A stretch of DNA of 10,342 bases. It comes from JAWLGW01 sp964569055 (lineage in GTDB: Bacteria > Planctomycetota > J058). The stretch covers positions 1 to 10,342 of the forward strand of contig CAZMSZ010000276.1 in the NCBI GenBank assembly GCA_964569055.1, given 5' to 3'. This document shows positions 1 to 6,604 of the stretch, piece after piece. Below the pieces are notes generated by a model. The model saw only the letters and a list, made by a program, of their open reading frames with translations, had not been told where the DNA came from and searched no databases. The number at the start of each line of letters is the position of its first letter. The first letter of the stretch is position 1. The translations under genes were made by a program, and so were the position numbers.

Positions 1-2
1 TC

Positions 3-410
3 GGCGCCGAGACCGGCCTGCATGCGCTTCGCTTGCTGGGCAGCGGTCTGTTCGACGCGCATCCGCGCCTCACGCTCATCCTCGGCCATCTGGGCGAGAA
101 CCTGACCGTCACGCTCTACCGCACCGACCAGCGCATCGCCTGGTCGCCCATGGGCTACCCGGCCAAACGCAAGATCTCGGAATATTTCCAGGACAATGTC
201 TACGTCACGACGGCGGGCAATTTCCGCACCCAGTCGCTGGTCGCCGCGATGAGCGAGATCGGCGTCGACCGGATTCTCTTCTCGACAGACTACCCCTTCG
301 AGCAGGTCGCCGAGGCCGCGGAATGGTTCGACCGCGCCTCGATCGGCGAGGCCGACCGCCGCAAGATCGGCCGCACCAACGCCCTGAAGCTGTTCAAGCT
401 CGACGCGTGA
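3..410 (+). CDS. Amidohydrolase (gamma-resorcylate / 2,3-dihydroxybenzoate decarboxylase-like), 3' end
   Basis: This is the last 135 residues of a TIM-barrel metal-dependent hydrolase of the amidohydrolase-2 (ACMSD) family. The reading frame is open to the left edge, so the start lies outside the window; an internal TTG at 33 is not the start. Visible family signatures are ETGLHALRL near the left edge, GHLGE with the catalytic His-x-x-Glu pair (visible residues 29 and 32), and FSTDYPFE with the C-terminal metal-binding Asp (visible residue 96). The gap between the His and the Asp is close to that in gamma-resorcylate decarboxylases. The C-terminus NALKLFKLDA is also typical of that subgroup. 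Family members are cytosolic enzymes that decarboxylate hydroxybenzoates or related aromatic acids; the exact substrate cannot be read from this fragment. It converges on the GFA gene, whose stop codon is 6 bp away. Confidence 0.88.
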   Translation, partial: GAETGLHALRLLGSGLFDAHPRLTLILGHLGENLTVTLYRTDQRIAWSPMGYPAKRKISEYFQDNVYVTTAGNFRTQSLVAAMSEIGVDRILFSTDYPFEQVAEAAEWFDRASIGEADRRKIGRTNALKLFKLDA

Positions 411-416
411 CTTGAA

Positions 417-812
417 CTATTGATCGCGCTGCTCCAGCCCATCGGTGATGTCGTAATAGTCGCCCTTGTCGGCGACGAAGATGTGGCCGCTGGTCCGGAG
501 ACCGGTCGGCTGGTCGAGCGCGCCGGCCGCGATGCCGATCTCGGCCTCGTCCAGTGCCTGCCAGAACAGGCTCGAGCCGCAGTCCCGGCAGAAGCCCCGC
601 CGCGCCTTCTCGGACGATGCGTACCAGGCGAGTCCCCGCTCCTCGGTGAGGCGGAAGGCCTCCGTGGCGACGGTGACATAGGCGCCGTGATGGCCGTGGA
701 AGCGCCGGCACTGGCCGCAATGGCAGTTGATGACGCTTTGATCCGCGATCCTGGCTTCGAAGCGCACCACGCCGCACAGGCAGCCGCCGGCGAGAACGCG
801 TCCACTGCTCAT
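417..812 (-). CDS. GFA-family zinc protein (glutathione-dependent formaldehyde-activating enzyme / CENP-V fold)
   Basis: A 131-residue small cytosolic zinc protein. All seven zinc-ligand cysteines of the GFA fold are present: Cys11 and Cys13 (GGCLCG), Cys30, Cys32 and Cys35 (CHCGQC), and Cys75 and Cys78 (CRDCGS). These would build one structural and one exchangeable zinc site. The length fits the family, usually 120-190 residues. The ATG at 812 is preceded on its strand by a GGAGGGG Shine-Dalgarno, supporting this start. The founding member condenses glutathione with formaldehyde, but most small paralogues like this one have no proven reaction, so a formaldehyde role is only a family-level guess. 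It is transcribed divergently from the DUF1190 operon with about 116 bp between them, and converges with the amidohydrolase fragment. Confidence 0.92.
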   Translation of the reverse strand: MSSGRVLAGGCLCGVVRFEARIADQSVINCHCGQCRRFHGHHGAYVTVATEAFRLTEERGLAWYASSEKARRGFCRDCGSSLFWQALDEAEIGIAAGALDQPTGLRTSGHIFVADKGDYYDITDGLEQRDQ

Positions 813-868
813 TCATCCCCTCCGCTCGTCCGATGCGACGAAATCCGTTGCACACTCGCCTTTCGCGC

Positions 869-897
869 TTGGAGAGCGGCCCATGACGGGCCATATT
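869..897 (+). promoter_or_regulatory. Candidate sigma-70 promoter for the DUF1190 operon
   Basis: TTGGAG at 869-874 and CATATT at 892-897 are separated by exactly 17 bp, placing a transcription start about 25 nt upstream of the DUF1190 ATG. The matches to consensus are 3 of 6 and 4 of 6. A small inverted repeat, ggccc at 878-882 and gggcc at 888-892, lies in the spacer and could be an operator or chance in GC-rich DNA. Prediction from sequence only. Confidence 0.35.
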
Positions 898-928
898 GGC
901 CGAAATCGAGGACCAACGGGAGACGGTC

Positions 929-1474
929 ATGAGAAAATCCAAGGCGATCCGGCTGATGCTGCTCGGCAGCACGGGATTCGCGCTTGCCGCGTGCGACGAC
1001 CGCCCGCCCGCCGATGCGCGCTTCTATCGCACCGCCGAGGATTGCGTCGCGGTTCACGACAAGGCCACCTGCGACCAGATGGTCGCGGACGGCAGGGCGG
1101 CTTATGCCAAGGAGGCGCCGCGCTATACCCGCAAGGAGGAATGCGAGGCCGAATTCGGCGCCGGCAATTGCGAGGCGCGCACGGCCGATGCGAGCCAGGC
1201 GCAGCAGGCTCCGCAGGAGGGCGCCCAGGCGAGCTCGGGCGGCAGCATCTTCATGCCGCTTCTGATGGGCTACATGCTCGGCAATGCGTTCAACCGGCCG
1301 GTCTATCGAGGACCCGACAACAGCGCCGTCATGCGCAGCGGCGGCAGCTTCTACAATGTGGGCAAGTTTGCCGGCGTCGGCCGGGCCGCGGCGTTCCAGC
1401 CGGCGCCGATCACCAAGGTCGCGCGCGGCGGGTTCGGCCGCACGGCATCCTATCGCAGCGGCGCCGGCGGCTGA
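929..1474 (+). CDS. DUF1190 lipoprotein (YgiB/YjfM family)
   Basis: A 181-residue predicted lipoprotein. The N-terminus has basic residues, a hydrophobic stretch and a lipobox LAAC with the lipidated Cys22, so the mature protein should be anchored to a membrane facing the periplasm. Four further cysteines (39, 48, 72, 81) sit in the DUF1190 pattern, including APRYTRKEECEAEFG, which closely resembles the same block in E. coli YgiB. The C-terminal half is rich in Gly, Ser and Gln, with a hydrophobic MPLLMGYMLGNAF block that is also typical of the family. The ATG at 929 is chosen because GGGAGA lies 5 nt upstream; an in-frame TTG at 896 would put an acidic tail before the signal peptide. It is the first gene of an operon with the ATP-grasp enzyme (4 bp gap) and DUF350. 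The biochemical role is unknown; in E. coli its relatives neighbour YgiC or YjfC. Confidence 0.88.
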   Translation: MRKSKAIRLMLLGSTGFALAACDDRPPADARFYRTAEDCVAVHDKATCDQMVADGRAAYAKEAPRYTRKEECEAEFGAGNCEARTADASQAQQAPQEGAQASSGGSIFMPLLMGYMLGNAFNRPVYRGPDNSAVMRSGGSFYNVGKFAGVGRAAAFQPAPITKVARGGFGRTASYRSGAGG

Positions 1475-1478
1475 GCCG

Positions 1479-2609
1479 GTGCAGCGAGTCGCGACCGCGC
1501 CGCGCCCCGACTGGCGCGAGCACGTCGAGCGCGACCTCGGCTTCGTCTTCCACACCATCGAGGGCGCGCCCTATTGGGACGAGACGGCGTGCTACCGCTT
1601 CACCGCCGCCGAGATCGACCTGCTCGACGACGCGACGGCCGAGTTGGAGCAGATGGCGCTCGCCCTGGTCGAGCAGGTCGTACGGACCGGAGGGCGTGAT
1701 TACGAGCGTCTGCGCATCCCGGAGCTCGCCTGGCCGGCCATCGAGCGGAGCTGGAGCCAGCGCGACAAGAACCTCTATGGCCGGTTCGACTTCCGCTATG
1801 ACGGCGAGGGCCCGCCGAAGCTCCTCGAATACAACGCCGACACGCCGACCGCCTTGTTCGAAGCCGCGGTCGTGCAATGGGATTGGCTCGAAGCCATGCG
1901 GCCCGGCGCCGATCAGTTCAACTCGATCCATGAGCGCCTGGTCGACGCCTGGCAGCGCTTCGGTCTCGAGGGCGCGCACGTCGCTTTCGCCGCGGTCAAG
2001 GATCACGCGGAGGACCGCGGCACCGCCGATTATCTGCGCGACACCGCGATGCAGGCCGGGCTGAACACGACCGGCATCGCGATCGAGGACATCGGCTGGG
2101 ACGGCCGCCGCTTCGTCGATCTCGACAGCCGGCCGATCGACGTTCTCTTCAAGCTCTATCCCTGGGAGTGGCTGGTCCAGGAGCCGTTCGGGGAGCACCT
2201 GCTGTCGGGCGCGGCGAAGGTCATCGAGCCCGCCTGGAAAATGGTCCTGTCCAACAAGGCCGCCCTCGCCCTGCTCTGGGAGATGGCGCCCGGCCACCCC
2301 AATCTTCTGCCGGCCGCCCTCGAGCCGGGCGCCGTCGAGGGCGCCGTCGTGCGCAAGCCGATCTACGGCCGCGAAGGCGCCAACGTCCAGGTCATGGAGG
2401 ACGGCCGCGTCACGGCCGAGACGCCCGGCGACTACGGCGCCGAGGGCCATGTCTATCAGGCCCACGCGCCGCTCGCGGCGTTCGATGGCCGGTATCCGGT
2501 GATCGGTTCCTGGGTCGTGGCGAGCCAGCCCGCCGGCATCGGCATTCGCGAGGACGACACCGCCATCACCCGCGACAGCAGCCGCTTCATCCCCCACTAT
2601 TTCGAGTGA
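1479..2609 (+). CDS. Glutathionylspermidine synthase-like ATP-grasp ligase (YgiC/YjfC family)
   Basis: A 376-residue cytosolic ATP-grasp protein aligning along its whole length with what I recall of E. coli YgiC (386 residues). Shared blocks are RPDWRE near the N-terminus, LLEYNADTPT at residues 115-124, EDRGT, FKLYPWE, EPAWKM..LSNKA, LLWEM.P.HPNLLPA, KPI.GREGAN at 293-301 (ATP-binding Lys and Glu region), and a C-terminal GSW..A.QPAGIGIRED followed by SRF.PH.FE. The family ATP-dependently ligates an amine to a peptide carboxylate; the amidase half of true E. coli Gss is absent, as in YgiC/YjfC, whose substrate is not established. The GTG at 1479 is preferred because it gives M-QRV like YgiC and lies just 4 bp after the DUF1190 stop, implying translational coupling; the upstream SD is weak. 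The open frame extends further upstream but overlaps DUF1190. Confidence 0.93.
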   Translation: MQRVATAPRPDWREHVERDLGFVFHTIEGAPYWDETACYRFTAAEIDLLDDATAELEQMALALVEQVVRTGGRDYERLRIPELAWPAIERSWSQRDKNLYGRFDFRYDGEGPPKLLEYNADTPTALFEAAVVQWDWLEAMRPGADQFNSIHERLVDAWQRFGLEGAHVAFAAVKDHAEDRGTADYLRDTAMQAGLNTTGIAIEDIGWDGRRFVDLDSRPIDVLFKLYPWEWLVQEPFGEHLLSGAAKVIEPAWKMVLSNKAALALLWEMAPGHPNLLPAALEPGAVEGAVVRKPIYGREGANVQVMEDGRVTAETPGDYGAEGHVYQAHAPLAAFDGRYPVIGSWVVASQPAGIGIREDDTAITRDSSRFIPHYFE

Positions 2610-2614
2610 GCGCC

Positions 2615-2929
2615 ATGGATCTCGCCTTCTCCCTTCAGGGCATCGGCCCCTTCCTCACCTATTTCATCGCGGCCCTGATTGCGGAGGCGGTCTTCGTCAT
2701 TCTCTATATGATGCTGACGCCGCATCACGAGGCGAAGCTGATCCTGGCCGGCAACAGCGCCGCGGCGATCAGCCTCGGCGGCGCCGTGCTCGGCTTCACC
2801 ATTCCTTTGACGAGCGCCATCACCAACAGCGTCTCGCTCGCCGACATGGCCGTGTGGAGCGTCATCGCCCTGATCGTCCAGCTCGGCGTTTTCCTGCTGC
2901 TCGCGCGGACGGGGGGCGGTGGGCGGTGA
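2615..2929 (+). CDS. DUF350 membrane protein (YjfL family), 3'-truncated at the junction
   Basis: An inner-membrane protein of the DUF350 family. Visible features are an N-terminal hydrophobic helix (about residues 8-32), the hallmark LTPHHEAKLILAGNSAAAISLGG region followed by GFTIPL.SAI.NS.S, and another helix at about 80-97. This matches E. coli YjfL closely up to LLLAR (about residue 98). The usual last ~35 residues, with a further helix and an NAACM-type ending, are missing. They are replaced by TGGGGR and a stop that belong to the GC-rich PEPCK sequence. The native gene therefore ends at about 2905. The ATG at 2615 is preferred; a GTG at 2606 overlapping the preceding stop is an alternative. 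It is the third gene of the operon, beginning 5 bp after the ATP-grasp gene. Function is unknown; a membrane partner for DUF1190 and the ligase is the contextual guess. Confidence 0.85.
   Translation: MDLAFSLQGIGPFLTYFIAALIAEAVFVILYMMLTPHHEAKLILAGNSAAAISLGGAVLGFTIPLTSAITNSVSLADMAVWSVIALIVQLGVFLLLARTGGGGR
2900..2920. other. Probable chimeric junction between two genomes
   Basis: The DUF350 homology stops after LLLAR (to about 2908) and PEPCK homology begins by ADGGRWAVNPEAG (from about 2905), in a different frame. Neither gene is complete, there is no intergenic DNA, and the GC content rises from here on. The exact break cannot be placed because both families tolerate the bases around 2900-2915. 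No run of N marks the join. Probably an assembly artefact; a genuine deletion or recombination is less likely because the base composition also changes. Confidence 0.75.
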
Positions 2930-3849
2930 ACCCCGAGGCGGGGTTCTTCGGGGTGGTGCCCGGGACGAGCCACAAGACCAACCCCACCGCCATGGACATG
3001 ATCCACCGCGACACGATCTTCACGAACGTCGCGCTGCGCGAGGACGGCACCCCCTGGTGGGAGGGGCACGACGACCCGCCGCCCGCCCGCGCGACCGACT
3101 GGCAGGGGCGGCCGTGGACGCCCGACTCGGGCGAGAAGGCGGCGCACCCCAACAGCCGGTTCACCACGCCGGTGGCCAACTGCGCGTCGGTCTCGCCGCG
3201 GGTGAACGACCCCGAGGGCGTCCCGATCAGCGCGATCCTGTTCGGCGCCCGGCGCCAGCGGCGCGTGCCGCTGGTGGTCCAGTCGCGGGACTGGACCCAC
3301 GGGACGTTCCAGGGCGCCACGCTCTCCTCGGAGACGACCGCCGCCGCCACCGGCAAGGTCGGGGTGCTGCGGCGCGACCCGATGGCCATGCGCCCCTTCT
3401 GCGGCTACAACATGGCCGACTACTTCGGCCACTGGATCGAGGTGGGGAGCCGCATCGAGCGCCCGCCGCTGGTGTTCCGCGTGAACTGGTTCCGCACCGG
3501 CGCCGACGGCCGCTTCCTGTGGCCCGGCTTCGGCGAGAACCTGCGCGTGCTGAAGTGGGTGCTCGACCGCTGCCAAGGGCGCGGCGAGGCGGTCGAGACG
3601 GCGATCGGCCTGCTGCCGACCCCCGACGCCATCGACCGCGAGGGCCTCGACATCTCGGACGCGGCCATGCAGGAGCTGCTGCGGGTCGACCTCCCCGACT
3701 GGATGGAGGCGGTCCACGGCCAGCAGGAGTTCTTCGCCACCTTCGGCGACCGCCTGCCCGCGGGGATCCGCGCCGAGCACGAGCGCCTGGCGGCGGCCGT
3801 GGAGGCCGCGGTCACGCCCGACCTGCACGGGCGCGATCACGGGCATTAG
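2908..3849 (+). pseudogene. pckG: Phosphoenolpyruvate carboxykinase (GTP), C-terminal half only
   Basis: About 313 residues matching the C-terminal half of GTP-dependent PEPCK, which converts oxaloacetate plus GTP to PEP, CO2 and GDP in gluconeogenesis. Recognised blocks are NPEAGFFGV.PGTS.KTNP, DTIFTNVA, HPNSRF.TP, PEGVPI..ILFG.RR, WTHG.F.GA, DPMAMRPFCGYN and VNWFR.....RFLWPGFGEN. The last includes the guanine-binding residues equivalent to human PCK1 Phe517, Phe525, Phe530 and Asn533, which identify the GTP rather than the ATP type. About 300 N-terminal residues, with the P-loop and the hyper-reactive Cys loop, are absent because the sequence switches to the DUF350 gene. I see no start codon or Shine-Dalgarno belonging to it. 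In the source organism the gene is probably intact, so this is a truncated copy by assembly rather than a decayed gene. Confidence 0.9.
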
Positions 3850-3850
3850 G

Positions 3851-5425
3851 TCAGTGCTGGTAGAGGAACTCGCTCCCGTTCAGCAGGGCCCAGAACACGT
3901 CCTGCAGGAACTGCGCCTCCTCCTCCGATGACAGCCCGCGCGGGCGGAGCGCCCTGAGCTCGCTCGCGCTGGGCGCGCGGCCGAACACGCGCAGGTAGAT
4001 CACCGTGGTCCGCTCGTCGGGCGAGAGCCCGAGCAGGCGCGTGAGGAGCGGGCTCCGGTCCGCGCGGAGCACGTCGTTGGTGAGCGGGCCGTTGAGGAGC
4101 AGCAGGGCCTGGCTGAGGGAGTGCTCGCGCGGCGGGGCCTCGCCGTCGCGCCCGAACGCGTCGTAGAAGCGGCGGCGCAGCGCGCGGCGCTGGTTCGCCG
4201 CCTGCTCGGGGTCGGGCCAGGCGGCGAGGGCCTCCTCGTAGCCGGTGGCCCGCACGAACGACGCCCAGAGCTGCTCTTGCAGCAGCGGCCGCAGCCGGGC
4301 GCGGGCGAACAGCTCCTGCGCCTCGAACGCGCCCTGGGCGGGGCCGCCCGCGCTCCGGCGGTAGGCGGCGCTCAGCAGGATCACGCGGCACAGGCGCCGC
4401 ATGTCGTAGCCGCTCGCCTCGAAATCGGCCGTGAGGCGCTGCTCGACCGCGGCCAGCGCCGGGACGGCGAGGTCGTCGGGGTCGCTGAACCCCGCCCCGA
4501 AGAAGAACGACCACACCCGGTTCACCGTGGCGCGCGCGAACCAGGGGTTGTTGGGGGAGGTCACCATTCGCGCCAGCTCGTCGCGGCGGAAGTCGCCCTC
4601 CCCGGGGTCGGTCGACTCGCCCGTAATGAACCGCGGCGGCACCTCGGGACCCGGCGCGCCCGGAGGCCCCGGGATCCGGACCTGGCCGCGCTCGCGCTCG
4701 ACCAGGCGGATGCGGTCCATCTCCCGCACCACGGCCGCGCGCCCGAAGAAGGCGGCCACGCCCCAGAAGTCGCGCTGCTTCCACTGCTCCTTGTAGGGGT
4801 GGTCGTGGCACTCGGCGCACTGGACCTGCTGGCCCTGGAACACGCGCATGGCGTTGCCGGCCATCTCCGCGGGGCGCCCCTCGTAGCGGACCAGGTAGCC
4901 GGCCGCCCCGTTGGCGCGCGGGTCGCCGCGCGCGCTCAACAGCTCGCGCACCACCACGTCCCAGGGCGTGTTCGCCTGCAGGCGCTGCCGCAGCCAGGTG
5001 TGGAGCGGGTGCGCCGTGCCCGGCGCGACCTCGAGCAGCGCGCGGCGGCCGACCAACAGGTTCGCCCAGCGGGTCGCCAGGAAGCCGGCGTGCTCGGGCC
5101 CGTGGAGCAGCGCCTCCACGAGCTGCGGCCAGGGGGGCGGCTTGGCGCCCCGGCGCAGCAGCTTGGCCACCGTCTCCTCGCTCGGCACCACCCCGGCGGC
5201 GTCGAGGCTGGCCCGGCGGAACAGCTCGGCCGGGTCGGCCTCCGGCGCGACACGCACACCGGCCTCGCGCCAGGCCGCCTCGCACAGCCCGTCGAGCTCG
5301 GCCACCACCTCCTCCACGGGCGGAGGCGCGGGGCGCTCCTGCGCCGCCAGGGGCGAGAGCGTGTGGGCGCCCGCCAGGGCCAGGAGCAGCGAGGTCGAGA
5401 GCGCGGCCGCGGCTCGCCCGGTCAT
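3851..5425 (-). CDS. Secreted DUF1549/DUF1553 domain protein (PSCyt2/PSD1 type)
   Basis: A 524-residue protein with a Sec signal peptide (hydrophobic stretch 5-20, likely cleavage near residue 28), so periplasmic or surface. After a short linker comes a DUF1549-like segment (about 45-220) with RRASLDAAGVVPSEET and the hallmark CAECHDHPYKEQW followed by DFWGVAAFF; Cys203, Cys206 and His207 form a CxxCH-like motif. The C-terminal DUF1553 part (about 280-520) contains RRDELARMV, NPWFARATVNRVW, GYDMRRLCRVIL and AYRRS. These families expanded in Planctomycetota and related phyla and are of unproven function. They usually accompany DUF1501 proteins, but none is adjacent here. The ATG at 5425 is chosen over an upstream in-frame start at 5503 because AGGAGGTG lies 7 nt before it and the signal peptide begins there. 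Its stop is 1 bp from the PEPCK stop on the other strand. Confidence 0.87.
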   Translation of the reverse strand: MTGRAAAALSTSLLLALAGAHTLSPLAAQERPAPPPVEEVVAELDGLCEAAWREAGVRVAPEADPAELFRRASLDAAGVVPSEETVAKLLRRGAKPPPWPQLVEALLHGPEHAGFLATRWANLLVGRRALLEVAPGTAHPLHTWLRQRLQANTPWDVVVRELLSARGDPRANGAAGYLVRYEGRPAEMAGNAMRVFQGQQVQCAECHDHPYKEQWKQRDFWGVAAFFGRAAVVREMDRIRLVERERGQVRIPGPPGAPGPEVPPRFITGESTDPGEGDFRRDELARMVTSPNNPWFARATVNRVWSFFFGAGFSDPDDLAVPALAAVEQRLTADFEASGYDMRRLCRVILLSAAYRRSAGGPAQGAFEAQELFARARLRPLLQEQLWASFVRATGYEEALAAWPDPEQAANQRRALRRRFYDAFGRDGEAPPREHSLSQALLLLNGPLTNDVLRADRSPLLTRLLGLSPDERTTVIYLRVFGRAPSASELRALRPRGLSSEEEAQFLQDVFWALLNGSEFLYQH

Positions 5426-5432
5426 GAGCGCA

Positions 5433-5440
5433 CCTCCTGG
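5433..5440 (-). promoter_or_regulatory. Strong Shine-Dalgarno for the DUF1549/DUF1553 gene
   Basis: On the minus strand this reads AGGAGGTG, nearly the full anti-16S complement, followed by a 7-nt spacer and ATG at 5425. It decides the start against the longer frame beginning at 5503. Confidence 0.8.
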
Positions 5441-5456
5441 GAGGCGCGAGTGTGCC

Positions 5457-5492
5457 CCGGCCCGCGCGGCGCGCGCAAGCGCTCCGGGCCGG
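5457..5492. repeat. 8-bp inverted repeat in the divergent intergenic region
   Basis: ccggcccg at 5457-5464 is repeated inverted as cgggccgg at 5485-5492, with a 20-nt loop. It lies in the 110-bp region between the divergent DUF1549 and Nif3-like genes, so an operator or mRNA leader hairpin is possible. In DNA this rich in GC such a repeat can arise by chance. No convincing -35/-10 pair was found on either strand here. Confidence 0.35.
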
Positions 5493-5535
5493 AGAAATGG
5501 CAAACTGACGGCCCGCCAGCCGGAGGAGGTGCCCC

Positions 5536-6546
5536 GTGGCCGTCGCCTGCGAGGCCGTGCTGCAAGTCGTGCGCGAGCTGTGTCCGCCGCGCTTTGCCCT
5601 GAGCGGGGATGCGACCGGCCTGCAGGTCGGGCGCGCCGACCGGCAGGTGGAGCGGGTCCTGTGCACCCTCGACCTCACGCTGGAGGTGGCCGAGGAGGCG
5701 AGGGAGCTCGGGGCCGGGCTGGTGGTGAGCCACCACGCCGTGATCTTCCGGCCGCTCGCCGACCTTCGGACCGACACCTTCAAGGGGCGGATCCTCGAGA
5801 CGCTGATCAAGCACGACGTGGCGGTGTACGCGCCGCACACCGCCATGGACGTGGTCGCGGGCGGGCTCAACGACGCGCTGGCCGCGGCCGTCGGGCTGCT
5901 CGCGCCGCGCCTCCTCAAGGAGACCGGGCGCGACGAGCGCGAGCTGCTGCTCGCGGCGCCGCCGGCCCCGGCCGAGCTCGAGGGGCTGCGGGCGGCCCTC
6001 CTGACCCGCGGGGCGAGCGAGGTGAGCGTGCGCGGCGAGCGGCTCGAGGTGGTCGTGCCGGCCCGCAAGGCGGCCGGCGCCGCGCGGCTGCTGGAGCAGC
6101 GCCTCGGCGCCGCGCCGCTGTCGCTCCCGCTCCGCTCGGGCGCCGAGGCGCGCGGGATCGGGCGGATCGGCGAGCTGTCCGCCCCCGAGCCGTTGCTCGA
6201 CCTGGCGCGCCGGCTCAAGGAGGCGCTCGGGGCGCCGGGGGTGCGCGTCGCGGCGCCCGATCCGTCGGCGTCGGTGCGCAAGGTGGCCGTGCTGTGCGGC
6301 GACGGCCGCCGCTTCGTGGAGGACGCGCTGTTCGCGGGGGCGGAGGCGCTGGTGACCGGCGACGTGGACCACCACACCGCGCTCGAGGCGCGCGCCCGGG
6401 GCCTGGCGTTGATCGACGTGGGCCACTGGGCGGGCGAGCGCCAGGTGGCGGACCTCCTGGCCGGCAAGCTGCGCGAGCGCCTCGCGAGCCAACCGGTCGA
6501 GGTGCTGGCGAGCCGGGTGGACACCCAGCCCTTTCGGTTCGTCTGA
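5536..6546 (+). CDS. Nif3-like dinuclear metal centre protein
   Basis: A 336-residue cytosolic protein of the Nif3/YbgI/YqfO (DUF34) family, toroidal hexamers with a two-metal site. Recognised blocks are the N-terminal DATGLQVGR, SHHAVIFRPL (metal ligands His66 and His67; most members have HHP), APHTAMDV (His101 and Asp105), TGDVDHH at about 274-280 and DVGHWAGE (His297 and Glu301). All expected metal ligands are therefore present. Between the two metal-binding halves, residues about 132-205 form a short insert with LEVVVPARKAAGAARLLEQ, resembling a reduced version of the PII-like domain of Bacillus YqfO (373 residues). The GTG at 5536 is backed by GGAGGAGGT 5 nt upstream. The family is sometimes annotated GTP cyclohydrolase I type 2, but its physiological reaction is unsettled. 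It is divergent from the DUF1549 gene and followed 58 bp later by a small unknown gene. Confidence 0.93.
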   Translation: MAVACEAVLQVVRELCPPRFALSGDATGLQVGRADRQVERVLCTLDLTLEVAEEARELGAGLVVSHHAVIFRPLADLRTDTFKGRILETLIKHDVAVYAPHTAMDVVAGGLNDALAAAVGLLAPRLLKETGRDERELLLAAPPAPAELEGLRAALLTRGASEVSVRGERLEVVVPARKAAGAARLLEQRLGAAPLSLPLRSGAEARGIGRIGELSAPEPLLDLARRLKEALGAPGVRVAAPDPSASVRKVAVLCGDGRRFVEDALFAGAEALVTGDVDHHTALEARARGLALIDVGHWAGERQVADLLAGKLRERLASQPVEVLASRVDTQPFRFV

Positions 6547-6551
6547 GCGGC

Positions 6552-6580
6552 TTCGAACGCCGGGCGCGAGGTGTTATCGT
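6552..6580 (+). promoter_or_regulatory. Weak promoter candidate before the 150-residue gene
   Basis: TTCGAA at 6552-6557 and TATCGT at 6575-6580 are 17 bp apart in the 58-bp gap after the Nif3-like gene. The matches to consensus are only 3 of 6 and 4 of 6, so the gene could equally be read through from the Nif3-like gene. A short ccggg/cccgg hairpin (6582-6586 with 6592-6596) overlaps the first bases of the Shine-Dalgarno. Confidence 0.25.
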
Positions 6581-6604
6581 TCCGGGCCAGCCCCGGAGGA
6601 GCCC

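Noticed and set aside
1410..2597. A 395-codon open frame on the minus strand
   Set aside because: It lies exactly antisense to the ATP-grasp gene, which has clear full-length homology, and has no recognisable motif.
2900..2929. A natural DUF350-PEPCK fusion protein
   Set aside because: The two homologies are in different frames; the DUF350 frame stops at 2929, so no fused protein can be made.
3846..6524. An 892-codon open frame on the minus strand
   Set aside because: It covers the DUF1549 gene in a different frame and runs antisense through the Nif3-like gene. The translation is Arg/Ala/Ser/Pro low-complexity typical of shadow frames in very GC-rich DNA.
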